DNA of 64,000 bases from Isoetes taiwanensis (lineage: Eukaryota; Streptophyta; Lycopodiopsida; Isoetales; Isoetaceae), in contig JAJEKV010000008.1 in assembly GCA_021234155.1 (NCBI GenBank), positions 15,472,852-15,536,851 of the forward strand, written 5' to 3'. Within the stretch, counting starts at the first letter, position 1. Each line of letters begins with the position of its first letter. Shown here in pieces: positions 30,231 to 44,700 of the stretch. A program made the position numbers and the translations under genes. The notes below the pieces were generated by a model, which ran no database searches, was not told the origin of the DNA, and saw only the letters and a program-made list of their open reading frames with translations.

Positions 30231-33200
30231 CATTTTTCCATTCACCTATAAATAAAACTTTATTTAAATTAAAGCGTCACGTGAACTGTTTAATTTTGGT
30301 GAAATCGGACAGGATTGAGAGTAAGCGGATAAATTTCACACGTAGAAATTGCATCACGAGGCAATGATCTGGTGGGCAGGTGGAGGGTGCTGAGGAAGGG
30401 TTTATTATGAATGTTCATTAACGGCGGGCGCGAGCACCTGCCGACGTTTTTTTTTACAGCCCGCGTTAGGCTGCTTTGGGGATCAAGTCATGTGTCTCCG
30501 CAGCAAGAATCCATGTCTAAGGTGGCACCACGGAAACTCACAGTAAACCCAATTTCTTTGGAATGAAAGAAAAAACTCACGGTGGAGGTTTGAGCTCATA
30601 AACGAAGAAGATATCTTTCGTGGCTGGGAGGAAAAGCCAAGAAAAAATCACGGGGAATTTCCTGTTTTGTTACATGAAGGGACTTTTTTGATAGACGGGT
30701 TAAGCCATTCTTATAGCTTCATTGGAAATCTTGATGTAAGAAAATGTTGATGGTTGAAGAGGATCTCTTAAAATTTTGTTTGATTTTGCATGGGGTGGTA
30801 GGTAAGAAGACAAAAGAAGTGGAAATAAAAAGAAGTGGAAGGCGAAAAAAAAAGAAGAAAGATAAAAGCTAAAGGGGCAAGGAGTGGCAGGAAGCGGCAG
30901 TTGCATGCTACTTTTGGGGTATGTTGTTTGGAATCATTTAGGCCAAACACTTTTTTTTGCCTAAAACAACTGTTTGGCTTTGCTTTGGAAGCTTGCTTTG
31001 CGTGCGGCGGAAAGCATAGAGTGGCCTTAGGCACCAATCTTAAACTAACACATATCTATCAACACTTCAAATTATAATTCAATCCTCGTGAGTTCTGAGG
31101 AAAATCTTTGCTTAGGCATATAAACATCCCTGGAACTGGCTGGGTTAAAACCAGGGGGATTTTTGATGAATCTGTTAGATCTGAGCACAAGCTTTAATGA
31201 GAGCTGTAGTTTGTAATGATGTTAATTATGGATCTACTGGCCATGATATACAATCTCTCTCTAAGCTTGAAAGCTTCCCAATCTCCTCCGTGATTGCGAA
31301 GCTTTAATGGCATTGAAGGTTGGAGCTGAAGATTTTGGTGCGGTTTGAGCAAATAAAACCTGAAAACTGCAATCCGGGCTGAAATAGCGCCCTATTTGCT
31401 ATATATCAAGCACAAACTCATGACATGCAGGTTCAGTTCATCCCTTATTGAGGCATAAAACTCGGCTCCATCTGCCGAGGGGTTGTATCACGCTTCATTC
31501 AGGCAGGTTCAAAACCACAATGGGATAAATACACCAGAGCAGCCAGGCCGTGGACTTGACAGCCGCCACCATAGCTATGTTTGGAAGAAGGAAAAGTAGG
31601 AGAGGGAAGAGGGCAAAAACTCAAGATAGATTAGTGTTTTTTTTTGGTAGGGCGGTGAATTTACATTGAAGATCCCGAAACTGCAAGACAAAAGGTATTG
31701 GGATACTTTGCGTACATGCGGAGGCTGAATGAAGCGATCGCAGCATAGCCACCCATTACTGCTTACTCACAGTATATGATGTTTTATTACAATGTATTTA
31801 GCAAGCATGATTTTCTGGTCGCCAGGGTGTTGCGCCGCTCCGTTTCGAATATAAAACTTTGCGAGGTTTAAAGGTGAGTGCATTTCAAAAGAAGTTGGGG
31901 ATTTCAAATTATATGAGAATATTTTATCATCACCGGTTTGCGGGTTTCACTTTGGTGGTAGTGTGCGTTTTGTGAACGCTGAAAATAGCAAAATTCCTAG
32001 ACATTAATACACGGGGAATTTCACACAGGGATTAGAAGACGTAAAGGGCGAGACAGAGAATTTTTTGTGGTTTCTTTTCAGTACATCAAATATAAGCCTT
32101 GATGTTACAGCAATAATAAATCATTTAGCAAAAGATAAATTCGAGGAGGGTCAAATCCAAAGTCACAGGTATGGCGGCGGCTCCGGATTGGTCCTTCTGC
32201 GCAGTTTGCCAGCATGCTGTTGCGGTCTCTGATCTCTTAGGGAATAATGGCTGGGCACTTCTTTGGAAACTCGCAAAGGTAGCTTCCTTCGAGCTTGTGA
32301 AAGGAAGGCACGTATCTCACGAGGATGATGTCATCTTAGCAAAAATCGAGGAATGATGATTTGGCACCTAACTCTTGATTTTTAACGCTTATCGGGCGGG
32401 ATGGTAAGCGGGCAACATGTGGGAATACTCTGACCTCTTTATCAATGTCAGCAACCAACACAGGGCTGGGCTGCCCACCCAAGTGCACATATTGTGCTGA
32501 GAAACATCAGGGACTGGCTCCTGCAGACGTGAGAACATATCCAAAAGATAGCGGAGTTAATTAGCTTAAGCGACACAGTAATGATAGACAATTCTTCCTT
32601 GTGCACTTAGGTCCTGCTGACTTACCTTAATGCTGGGAACTCTAAGACATTAGAAAAATTTTGCTGAGCTCACTGTGTTGAAATGCTCCATAGTGCGCTT
32701 CGGAAATCCGAAACTCGATTTAAGCTACATGGAGATATTCAACCTTGCTCAGCTGACCTCGGTCCTCCACCATAGTAGTTAATATTACTTTTGTACACCC
32801 AAGATCGTATTCGAGGAATAGGAAGTATGTATTCAGGAATAGAAAATATGAGTTACGTTACAACATGATTGAAAACTTGAAAGAAAGATACCCCTCTTCG
32901 CTTTGCATTTGAGATTTAAAACTCACGGACCATATTTTCATAATGCGACACCACGGGAGAGCAAAGTGGTTTTTGAAATGAAAGCACCTGGAAATTGGTT
33001 GTAGGTATGGGCGACAAGGCCTTGATTGCTTTGTGACGACACGGCGCACGTGGCGAGAAGCATTTTGGCGGGATGCCGAGGCTGATGGCCGGGCTATATG
33101 GCTTAGAACACGCCGCTGGCGACCCGCTGCCAGCCAAGGTAAAATCTTGTAGCGCTATACTTAGAACGTAACGTTGCGACGCGGGCGATAGGGCGCAAAG

Positions 33201-35587
33201 TTGTTTGGTCGAGCAGCGAAACACTTTTGCGTAGTGGGGCGTCAAAACATCACAATCGCTGTCCGCTAGTGTCCTGCAAAGCTATTCTTGGGGTACGCGA
33301 ATCCCTCGAGGCAGGTCCTTGTTCTTCTTCTTGCTCATTTAGTAAATAGAACGCCCGACAACACAAGAAAAAACATTAAAAGCAGACTGACAGTACCCAT
33401 AATTTTGGAACATATTACAGATGCGCTCGTCGGATGTAGCAGTAATAGTAGAGCTCTTTACACCTCTCCCGGTATCCCACGTTCAAGCTGCTCCATTAAC
33501 ATAAAGCGTGACAAGTCCGGCAAAGGATAGTGGAGGAACGCAGCTAAGACACTGCCAAGGAGATAAAGCAAAAAGTGTATTCGAATAAACTCTTGCTTAG
33601 CGAAGAAATTACTGTTGGAACACACATTGCTGATAAAAGCGAAAATGTATACACTTACGGTAGAGAATACTTTACTTCAGCCACCTTTAACTTCCGCAGG
33701 CAGGGTTAGGAGCTTATTAGGATTAACAAAGAAACTTAATAGCAACTTACTTGTGCGAGTTCTTTGGACTGGCAGTGTGAAGTCTTTGTCAACAACTACG
33801 GAGGATCCTTTTATCACATGAAGCCACGCAGCTCCCTCCCATATTGTAATTGTCATCTCTTTTGCTTTTTTGGGAACATTGGGCACACGCATATTTTTTC
33901 TTGCACCTTTCGCTTCTTGGGGCTCTGTTTTTGGGCATATTAAAGATTCGTTACTGCGGCTCTCAGTCTGCGCACTTGAAATTGGAGGGCAGATTCGCTG
34001 TAACAAACACACAAAGCGGCGTATTACGGGAATACAAAATAACATACTTTCACGACCATCTCACGAAGGCAAAAATTTGAAACGATTTAATGAGTAGGCG
34101 ATAAGCGGCTGGATTTGTTAAGCCTCATCGTGCCAAAGCGACGCGTTATTGCACCGCTGCCTGCATAAACCAAAGGTTTACGGAACACCTTCGTAGAAGT
34201 CACGCCTTGCCATGCGCTCCTGGCGTAGACCCTATCTTGTCGACGAAACAGCAACGGTTTACTTACTGAACATACGCGTTGTCGCGCGTGGCCACAATTT
34301 TGGCTTCTTCATCTACAATCCCATTTACTGATAAAAGTACACAAGAAGCCAGAGAATTCATTCTTTTTAAAACTTAAGTTTGCAGGCTTTAGCTATGGTT
34401 TCAGGCATAGTGTATGTAGGTCTGCTGCATTTTCCACATCATAGTCTTTGGGGGTTTGTGCATTGCTCTCTGTCGACAAGCACCACAATAGGACCACATG
34501 GCGTTAGGATTGCTTACGGTCGGTCCCTTGAGTTCCTCAAATGATCTTAATTAGATTTTCGGACGCAGAGCTGGCCGGCTAAATTCTTAGAAGGGGCAGC
34601 CTCATGCGCGGTGGATGCGCATACGAACTTTTCTCACGTACCTCCATTCTTTGAGAGGAGTCTTGTCAACTTTTAGCCTCGCTGGCTGCAACCCGGGACG
34701 CTTTTGCTTTTCTTTAGCTGCTCTCCTCGGGGGTTTTCTATGGCCTTCAGCCTCTTGCTTTCTTTTTTGGTTCCTTAGGCTGTTTCGGCATAAGTTTCTT
34801 AGGCTACTCACGAGGGGCTGCTCACTCCTACTTCTTCCTCGGAACCGTGCATCCCTATTTCCCTCCAGAGGCACTGGGCGTTTTGCTTTTTGCTTCCTGC
34901 GTGCTTTCCGGACTCCTTGCTGACGAGAAAAGTCTGGGGCACAAAACTGCTCCTAGAATTGCTTGAACCGTTCTTCGCAGTAATGTGGAAATAGATTGCT
35001 GCAAATTTTTGCGGTGCACGCGCGGCACAATTGCTTGCGGGGCCACAACAATGCTTAGCCACAGGAAGGTCTTAAGGATAGCCTCAGCTTGACCTCCTTG
35101 TTTAGCAGCCTCGGAGACATCTTTTATTGTCCCAAGGTTGGTTGACAAACTCGAGAATCCGGCGTCACCGTTGTTCCACAACGCTCGCACGTGGCGGAAG
35201 TGTCTTTGTGCCAGCGCGGAAGCACCCTGGTTACAAACCCCTTCGCGTTTGAGAATTTTCATAAATTACTTGGAGCATTGCATTCGATTAGTGCCTTCTA
35301 AGGCACTGGATTAGTAGGCGGCAGCAATCTTGACACTTTCTTTGGTGCCCTCTTATTTCCTTCTTCCCTTGTAATGTTTGAAACAACCTTTGTTAAGAGT
35401 TAAGGACTGAAATTGCGGAGAATAAGAATTGAAAAGTTGTGCATTAAATGCAAGCAAAAAGAAGAAAAGCGAGCTAGAAAATGAGCGCACAAACATGCAT
35501 TTTCATATTGTCATAATTAATAAAAAGTGGTTTTAAGTAAGCTAAAAACAACAAAAAGGGCACTATTTTTCAAATAGGATTTACTTA
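30231..35587. other. No gene seen
   Basis: Short frames on both strands only. No family motifs, RNA genes or structured repeats could be supported. Confidence 0.4.
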
Positions 35588-35717
35588 TTAGGAATACACA
35601 TTGCGATCCACAAGGGCAATGTGTATTAGGAATACACTTCGGTAACCTGAGAAGAACCCAAGAATTAATATTAGGAATACATACTGGCTGGAAAAACAAG
35701 AACATATTAGGAATACA
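35588..35717. repeat. Four TTAGGAATACA repeats with irregular spacing
   Basis: TTAGGAATACA begins at 35588, 35626, 35671 and 35707, spaced 38, 45 and 36 bp. The first and last are followed by CATTGC and a GATCCACAA word, and GCAATGTG forms an inverted partner of CACATTGC at the first unit. Confidence 0.7.
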
Positions 35718-38700
35718 CATTGCCTTGATCCACAAAACAATAATAATGTGTCCGAGTCCCCACTTCCCATTATACTTTCTGAAGGGCGAGAGTTATTCCC
35801 GAAATACACTGTTCAGGAGCGAAATGGTGGAAGCCAGGAAGTGACTAAGAATCGCTTTGCCCACAGATAAACAAGGGCAGGCATTGCTGCGCTTTTGTGC
35901 GCGGTACTTGGTGGGACCGGGCAGTCATACCAGGTGTGAAGGCGCTGGCGACTAAATCTCTGGCGATCCGCGGCGCTCAGGCTGCGCAGGCGGAAGCTGC
36001 GTAGCGTTTTGCTATGTCACAGGTGAACTAAATGCTTATCCGGGGCGATCACGGAGGTATACAGAATAAATTCGCTGGCGAATCTTTGGTATTAAGACGG
36101 CGACGTGCTGAATATCAATAGTCTAACCGCCTTAATGAGTTAACAGATACGCGAAATGCAATTTTTAAGATGGTTAACGCTTTCACAGACAAACTTACTA
36201 CCGCTTTAAATCTCGCCGGATGGGAACACATGAAGCGGATGCTTCTTCAACTCCCTACCTCGACAAGGTCTTTGTTGCTTCTCGAGGGCGTACAACCGAA
36301 TGCAGATGACTGGGCTTGCCACAGCGCAGCCACCTACTCCAAGTCCAATAGGAGGCGACACTACTTCCACCGACCTCACATTTGCGGCAGTCCTTCACCA
36401 CCTTTTGCTTGCCTTCCCCGACACTCTGACGAGGCACCGACCTCCAGTAAATTTTTGAACCTTGAGACTACCTCTCCTTCTTCACTTACACAGCCAGGAA
36501 TCTGACTGCACTCAAAGGCTGCGGAATTATACACTACAAACACAGACTTCTTCCCCGATTGCTGGCATCTGCCTCCTCTTCACACAAATGTGTAGTGACA
36601 CATGGAGTTTCTGCAGTGGGTGAACTGGGACAGGCTGGCTGGAGTTGCAACAGCGTTTCTTTGTACGACATATGGTGGCCCATCTCCTTCATTCAGCTTC
36701 TTTGTACCTCAGCCTTATCCGGGTACAACTTCATGGTTTTGTTCTCCTCTGGGGAGAGGTCACCCCTAGAGTAGAACTCTTTGGGAGGCTGAGGGCTGCA
36801 GTTTTCGGCAGTTGCCTTTTGATCTATCAGCAGGTGCCGAAATTTCAGGGTGTGGATTATGGTTTGAAAACATGCTCCCTCTAATAAGAAGAAAGCCTTA
36901 TGGGCGAGCACAGGCAAGGTTTTGGGAGCTTGAAATGCGCTCTGGCTGGGTTGCATCAGGCAAATTGCGGGCATTGAGAGACAACTACGGTTGATGACAT
37001 TGCGATTCAGGAATACCTACTTGAGCACATCATGTAAGATGACCACAGCACGCTAACTCACTGCATTAACCGTGAAGAAGTTTGCCAGAAATTTATGGTT
37101 GTCCACCGTTTAGGGTCCCACGAGATAATCCAGGGCACAGGGCTGGACTGGCGACGGTATTGTGGACCAAGAAGAGTTGTAACCATACATGCCCTTCTTC
37201 TTTGTGTCATGGATTGGAGGCTGGCCCACCCAGAAACATGTAGAAGCTTCCTAACAGCAATATGTATCATTTGGTAGGAAATGCTTATCACCAAAAAAAG
37301 ATGTTTTAAATGAGGGGCTGAAAAGGGCTGTACGCTTGAACTGACATCTTGCTTTCACCAATTTGTAAGAAAAAATTAATTTGGTCTTATTAAGCAAGAA
37401 AATTCGGGAGCATAGGGTATATGTTTGCAGGGTACGGAATTAAGGAATCAAGGCACAGAGCATTCAAAGAGGCAGAGACTCAGCCTTTTCCTGTCTCACT
37501 TGTTTAAGAATGTTTTGACTGATTTTTGCTTCTCGATGTCACCAATGAGAACTTTGCGCGGTCATAACAAAGTGAACAACAAACAGCAGAGAGAAAGCTT
37601 GCCAACCTGAAAAAAAATACGGCGACGTGTATATCTGTTGATGGAATGGATTAAAAACTACTTAGCAGGATGCAGGGAAGATGTATTGAAAGGTAAGGTC
37701 CACCTTGTAGGAGCTATGGTCTTCAAAGGGAAGTCCTAAAGTGCAAAGTATTTTTTGGCCAGTAATCAAACTTATAGCGACTGGGTGCCCGTTTTAGTTC
37801 CTAACAAAGTCTTTGGCGAACCGCAGAGCGAAGTACGTGCTCTACACGCAACTTGACAATACTACAAAGGGAGGCTTAGAATCAAACACTCTTTATACTT
37901 GTGTCATGTTAGTGGAGCTAGGATCTTTAGAAAAGTGAAAATTTCGATTTTGCTTTGCGGGAAGCGCGCCATTGGTTGGGCCAGTATTCGCTGGCGGGTT
38001 ACTACGTGCGGCTTAGAATGAAGAAGGCTTTTTTCTCTTCCTACTTTGGATTCGAATTATTTGAAGGTCTTACACTCCCCTCCAGGTGATGTCAGGCTTT
38101 GCCCAGGGCTTGCTGATTTGGGAAGTTTGTTTTTCTCTCAACGTTCAAACAAAGACGATTTTACGTGAACAAGTTGGGGCCGATCACCGCGCTGTGGCAT
38201 CACATCAAAATTTCTGCGGCAGGATGAACAGCTTCTGAGGGAAAAGTACACAACTAAGGACTAAAGTCCACCTGAGAAATTAAGCTTCCTTAAATATATT
38301 CCAGACACTTGCTTCCGCAAGGAATGTCTTTGAGCAACTTTCTCTCCTGGAAGTCCAGGCTGGAAGGTACTGGGTAGTAAACCAGCAAAGCCAGAAAATG
38401 GAATTTCCTCGGGCTTTAAGTACTTCTTAGAAGGTGGACGTTTGGGCAATTTCTTTACAGGGGCAAGTTGGCGCTGAAACGCAAGCTCCTAAGGCAGTTG
38501 CAAGAACCATTTGGGCGGCTCTGCGCCCATCAACCCGGCACCAAAGCAAGTCCAAGCAATGCTACATTTTTAAAGAAGAAGCAGAGGACCGTTAGCGCAG
38601 GACCGAAGGGAATGGAGCCTCGAGGGCAGCCTGCGGGGCGCAAGGTATGCTGATTGCTCTTCAAGCGGGGAGGATGACAAAAGATCGACAACTACAGTTC

Positions 38701-41700
38701 TTGAAAGTACTTGATCTGATCGAGGAGAAGGCTTAGTCACTAAACTCAAAATTCATTGGCTTGCAACCACGCTCGAGAAAAAATGCGGAAAGGTAGATAG
38801 CGGGGTTAGAAGGCCAGGAGGCAGGAAGGGGGTTGCCAAGGTTGGCTGCGGATCTTAATGGCGGCTATATTGTGCTATGATTTTTAAATTGAAATCGATG
38901 TATTAATAAATCTACGAGGAACCTCTGGGCGAAAAATGGTACGGTGACGGCCAGCGACGGCAGGCAAAATAACTTCAACTTTTACTGGTAACCCGATGGA
39001 CGAGTGAAACTTGCGTGATTCCGGACCGTGGGCAAACTGCGGCGTGAAGGTAACCAGCGCGGCTACCGGACGAAAAGCCGAAGGCGGTAGGACTTTTCAG
39101 CACCTGGACTTCGTGGCGTTCGTTCGTTTAACCGCATCTCACGCGCCCGTTCGCGGGACGTGCGGAACTTATTGGACATTTTGCCCAGAAGGTGCCGCAT
39201 TTGGCTACAGGTTTAACGTTCAAGCTTTAATTTTTAATAATTTTAGTCTATTTGAAAATTAGAAGTTTCTCTCTTAAACAACACCCTTTAAGGACATTTT
39301 CAAGACGTATAAAAATCTGGTGCAATTCTTTGTTTACGAAACTACGTGTTCGTGCGTAGAATTTCGCCCATACTTTTTACCTGGTTTTGTTAAAAATGGG
39401 TGGTTGACCGCCTGTTTCCCAGGGTGTTTAACCAGGCACTAACCGCCAAAAGCTGGTTTACCGTTTTCATTCGCGCAGGCTACCCATTACTGCATTTAAG
39501 GTTGGCCATTATACGTACCAGCGGCTTTCGCTGCTGCTTTGCCGCCAGATAGCGCCCGTTGCTGCGATGATAGCAGTATCATTTGATCAGTAAACGAATC
39601 CGCCGCCACAAATGAGAACATTTGCCTTCTATTGGTAAATTATTGATTTCTTAAATTAATATTTTTTGCTATCTTTAACGGTGCGGCATAAGACAAAGTT
39701 AAGACGCGCCGAAGGCGCGACGGTAGCGAAGACGCGATGGCTCGTGATTCAATCTTACGTTATTTCGGAACGCCGACTTTGAAAGTGATACAAATTCATT
39801 ACAGCTTTGGAGAACACTAATGTTGGACGTATCTGGCGGGACTCACTGCGCGCGGGTGCAGGCCGGAAGTATTGCTTGTGGCCCAGTTCTTATGCGTAAG
39901 ACTCTTTGGCACCAGCTATAATTTAAACTTTCTGGGCGCAGCGGTGAAACCAACGCGGCAGAGACGACCCATTTTGAAAACCAAGGCCATTAGGACATTT
40001 GTGCCTTACTTTGCCGCGAATTGCTACCGCACTTTGTCCGCACCAGGGTGCGTCCGGAACCACTCCCCAGCTACTTATTCGCAGCACGAATTCTTTACGC
40101 TTTTGGGCTGGCGCGACTGGGGTTGCAACCTCAAAGTTCGCTTTCAATTTCGTTGGCGCTGACAGCTTTCTGAATTTGTACATGAGCATCAACTCAATCA
40201 TTTTGGGGTTAAAGCTAGGTTGGTCTCACCAAACTGGCTGTCTTGTCGCAGGTTGAGGTTGGGTTGGCTGCTTGAAGATCATATGCGGCAGCCCTGAGGC
40301 CTATGAGAATTTGGTTTTGGGGAATAAAGGGCAGGATTCAAGAAAAAATCAATGGGTTCGTTGAAACACTTGGAAGCTCCCAACGATGCTTTCCTTCATC
40401 AAACTCTAGGCACCAATTTTAAATTTCAGTAAACAAATAACAACATCAAACTTAACTTTAACATTGTGCAACTAATAAGCTGGCACGGTGTCATTTTAGT
40501 AGAAGAAGCCAACACAAATCTATTGTTTAGAAGTTTTCCGATTTGGAGGAAAACACTGGGGTTTTCCTACATGATTTTCCATGCAAGGTTTTGGAGCCCT
40601 TTTGGCTGCAGGGAAAAACTGGAATTTCGGAAAATGAAATACCTATCATTGTTACGTTTCAGATTTCAATGCAAATTTTGGCAGGAAATGATTTCTCCGT
40701 TCGATTTGATGCGCTAATGCAATTCAGGCCTCCATGCTTTCTTTCCTATCGAGCATCCAGGAAGCTTCGCCAACTAAATTGATTTGTTTCAGGGTACACT
40801 TACCCCAGGTAAAGCTACTTGAGGGCTTCATAATCAAAACAGGTTTAGAGTTTTTACTGCTGGCAGTCCTTCCTAGCGGGGCTGTTGCACTTTGTCAAAA
40901 GGCATTTTAAGGAATGAAAGGATGAGGGGATGGGGATGCGTAAAGAAGGAAACACGAAGAAGCACAAAGCAGAAGCACAAATTCAAATTTATGATTCAAA
41001 AGAATTGTCGAAATATGTTGGAATTGGCGTGGACAGGATCCCAAGGTGCGTGGAGCTGTTCTTCATTTGATATTTCGCGCTTGGAGCCCAAATGATCGCC
41101 TAGGATCGCGGGTTTCCTCACAGCGATAAAGGTATTTCTTTTCTGTCATCCTTGCCTCCCACCATATTTCTGAGTTTCACGGGCCGAGGATCTCAATATT
41201 CGGCCCAGCCATGCGCTTCAGGGGTTTTGCGCGGAGTTTGAACGTGAAGGTACTTGAAGCTGGGGCCATCACCACCAGAAGAAGCGGAAGGGCGTCTAGC
41301 AGGAAGTTTTGATCAAGATGTTGCCGCGCAATTCTCGATAGAAGGCCGAAGTGGTCTTAATGCAGGTAATTGTGGTTTGCAAGAGCCGATCATTTGGAAC
41401 CGCCACTTCATATAAAGCTTCAGGTAAGATCGCGTTAGGAATGGGTAGTTCTACTGGTGTGCAAGAGCCGCTGGAATTTGCCACACTTTACGGTTTCACT
41501 GCGCAATGATTGGATGAGCGTGGCCCTTATTCGTCACCAGGTACGTACGCTGAATGGCTCGTTGGATACTTTGGTGTGGCTTTTCGGTCTTTAGAAATGG
41601 ATGGGGCGTCGTTGGAGAGCTGCATAGCTTCAAATAGGGCTCCTTTAGCCTAATGGATACTTGCGCCACCACTTGCTCGCCAAGAAATCCATGGGGATCT

Positions 41701-44700
41701 TAGGGTGGGGCATTACTACTCCATTCCCAGCTCTTGATGAAATGATTTAAGCCTTATCTGAGTCAGATTAAATTCGCCTCAAAGTATTTTGATCAAAGAA
41801 ATATGTAAAAAAGGGAGGGAAGAAGTACGGAGATTTGTCTAAACCAGTTGGGATCCCGGAGCATTTGGGGGCAGTCGCCAAGGTTATCTTTATGAATGGG
41901 TACCACTCGCCAATCATGAATAGAACTTCGGGATGCTTAATTTCAGAATGGGACGGCCGAGCATGCATGTTTGCATGCATCTGAGGTACTTGTTACGGTT
42001 GGGTTAAGCACCTGGCAGGTGCATCAGCTTATCTGTGACTTTCTCTTCTCTGTTTGCCTTATTCTCTTTGAACCCACCCTCCCAGCTGCTGGGAGGCATG
42101 GCACTTTTTGTCGCGTGGCGCGTGTCAGCCCCTCCACTCCCCAGGAGGTTTGTTTTGTCTTGGCCCAGTGATATGCAGGGTGGGAGTTAGCGGCTTGACA
42201 TCTGTTTCGACTTTCCATTCATTAGGTTTGGGGCGTTTTGTACTTCGTTTGTCCGAGCGCCAGAGGCCTCCCATCGCTGGGGTTTCCGCCGAGCTTGAGA
42301 GTAGGGTTTTTAATCCAGGTGATAAACTTTGAAGGGCACGCACTCCCATTCCCATCACTGCCATATTTTGTGGGGGTTCCAGTGACGCAATTCCAGTTTT
42401 CCCTTTATTTTTTTGGCTAGGTAAGATTCGCATGGCTGTGTACACTATCAGTAAAAATACTTTAGGAATGGGGCCGAGAACCCTCCTATCCCCATCTGGC
42501 CATTTTTGCTTATTCTCTTTGGGATTTAGAACACAGCTTGGGGAGGCTGTACAGCGGTTTGGTAGAGTAAGCATTCTTTCTTGTCTTTTTGGTGGCACAC
42601 TTGATCTGGGCCTTGAGTCACTGGTCCTAGTTTGTAAGGAGGGGGGATACTTTGGTGATGACTAGGGGCATTTGTTGGGTTTTCATGCAGTCCCATTCTA
42701 GGAGAATTTCACTTTTCTCAACTGTTTGCCTGTTATTTGAAGGGGCCTTGGGGACCATTGGCAGGTTGGAGGCCCCGGAAGCCTGGCGCTGCGCCTTTGT
42801 AAGCTTTCTCTTTAGAGTTAGGGTGCATTCCCATTAAAAGTAGAACCAGAGTTTGGGAGTTTTGCCATGTAAGCAATCGAGAGCGGCGTGCGGAGTGCAT
42901 GGCCCCAGGGGCGCTTTGCAGGGCGAATGGGCGATTGTCACGCAATATCGGCTCCAATCGTAGTTCTATACATCCCGGGGTTTTGTAGGTCCCTATCTTC
43001 ATCTCAAGTTTTACGCTTTTCCATTTTTTTAAGATTCGTCTTGTGTTCACTAAACATTTGGTTGGAGAGGAGGGGCGGGCTTTGGGAGCGCGCTGATATC
43101 AAGATCGATGCAATAATTGTTTTGGTTTGCCCAACGGATGCGATTTGAAGCTTTAAGTTTTTGGATAATGACCGTTCTAATATTGGCATAAAGGCGAGAG
43201 GGTGCTCTTTGACATTATGTCCCGTTTTGAAGATTCGCGATTTGAAGTGCGGTGTGCACGTACGGGAATTATCTTAGGCGGACTGGGAGATGTAGGTTTA
43301 GCGGGCCAAAAAGATATACACTTATTCTATTTCTAGTTTTGAATAGGCATATCTACGGTCGCTTGAAGGTGAGAGGAAGAAAACTTCTTCTTGAAATAAT
43401 AGGATCGTCACTTTACGTTTTTAATTGTTTTATGATGAAGATTTACTTATAGATAAGAAGAGTCTAATATATATGTAAAAGGAGGCAGGATATTAGAAAA
43501 CAGGAGTTTTTGTTGTGCAGGCTGGGGTTACATCTCTGGAAAAGCGTCACGGGTGTTTACTATTCTACAAATTTATGCAGTTTGCTTAAAATTGTAGGCC
43601 TATATTGAGCATGTACATCCATTTCAATGGGTTCTACATGCTAGAACAACCAAAATCGTGATGTGAGGATGCTTGGATGCTAGGGTACCTTGTTTCCAAT
43701 TCTTCCTTGTTTTGTGGTGGCATTTATGCGGGTTCCAATACAAGGGTTTGTGGGTAACATGATATAGGAGGAGGAAAAGTATGAGAGATGGTAAATTAAA
43801 GTAAAGAGTAGAATCTTTCACTGAATTATATTTGTTTGTTTCGTGCTCGAGTACTCATGACCTTTGTATGTATGCCTATTTTACATGAACATGACTTAAA
43901 ACAAATGTGGAAATGTTAGTAGAGATAGTACTGGCATGACTGGTTTTGTGGGCAAAACTAAAAGCTCCGTTTTGAGCCAAACTAGAGGTTCCTAGCATTC
44001 TACTTTTTTATTTCACAACTTCATTTATCAAAGAAGCACTTTGGCATATGTAGGCAGTTAAGGTTTACGTTAAAAACGCTTAGATCTTACCCGCGACATA
44101 TATCATAATGTAATCTATTGCAAATTAGCTTCATTGTCATTCCTTCTTTTCATTTCTAATGGCGATATCTTTGGGGCTCGGCGCCTACTGTGGTCGTGGT
44201 GTATGCCATTGCCATTCTGTGGAAGGGCCAACTGATAGGGGACATGCTTAGGCCATTTCACATTAATGCTTAGGCATTTTGCTACTAGGTAATGAAGTTG
44301 TATATGAAGTCTTCATGGTTTACGCTACAAAAGTACTCTGTGGAAGCAGGCTAGCTATTTGAATTCGATCGTCACACATTGGGGGCATTCATTGTAAAGT
44401 TATTGGCAATGAATTTTGCAAATATATTTATAGAATTATATGCAATTTGGAAAAGCTGCTTTGCGTGCTTGTAGGAAGCTTACTTTGGCCTCAGTCGTGA
44501 ATAGCCAACATCCTTTATTTTGCTGTTTGCAGCACAGGTTTATAAAACCATTCATCCATGCCCGGCAAAGTCTTTGCCCGGTGACACCATTCTACGCCTT
44601 AGCTGATATCTCAAAGTTCACATTTTATTTGGTAGGGCATCTGTTTACATTTGCGAGGTTGCGCAGCATGTGCATCTTACTTACTCAGAAGCGCGTCGCT

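Noticed and set aside
35588-35717. CRISPR-like spacing of short repeats
   Set aside because: Only four 11-bp words with irregular spacing, in a eukaryotic nuclear context; not a CRISPR array.
35900-40200. Possible bacterial contamination suggested by GC-rich words such as CTGGCG and GCCGCC
   Set aside because: No long bacterial-type reading frames, ribosome-binding sites or recognisable bacterial genes. The GC-rich words are scattered through otherwise AT-rich plant-like sequence.
42125-42598. 157-codon minus-strand frame
   Set aside because: No domain or motif recognised, several overlapping frames on the other strand, and it lies in the region with doubtful base quality.
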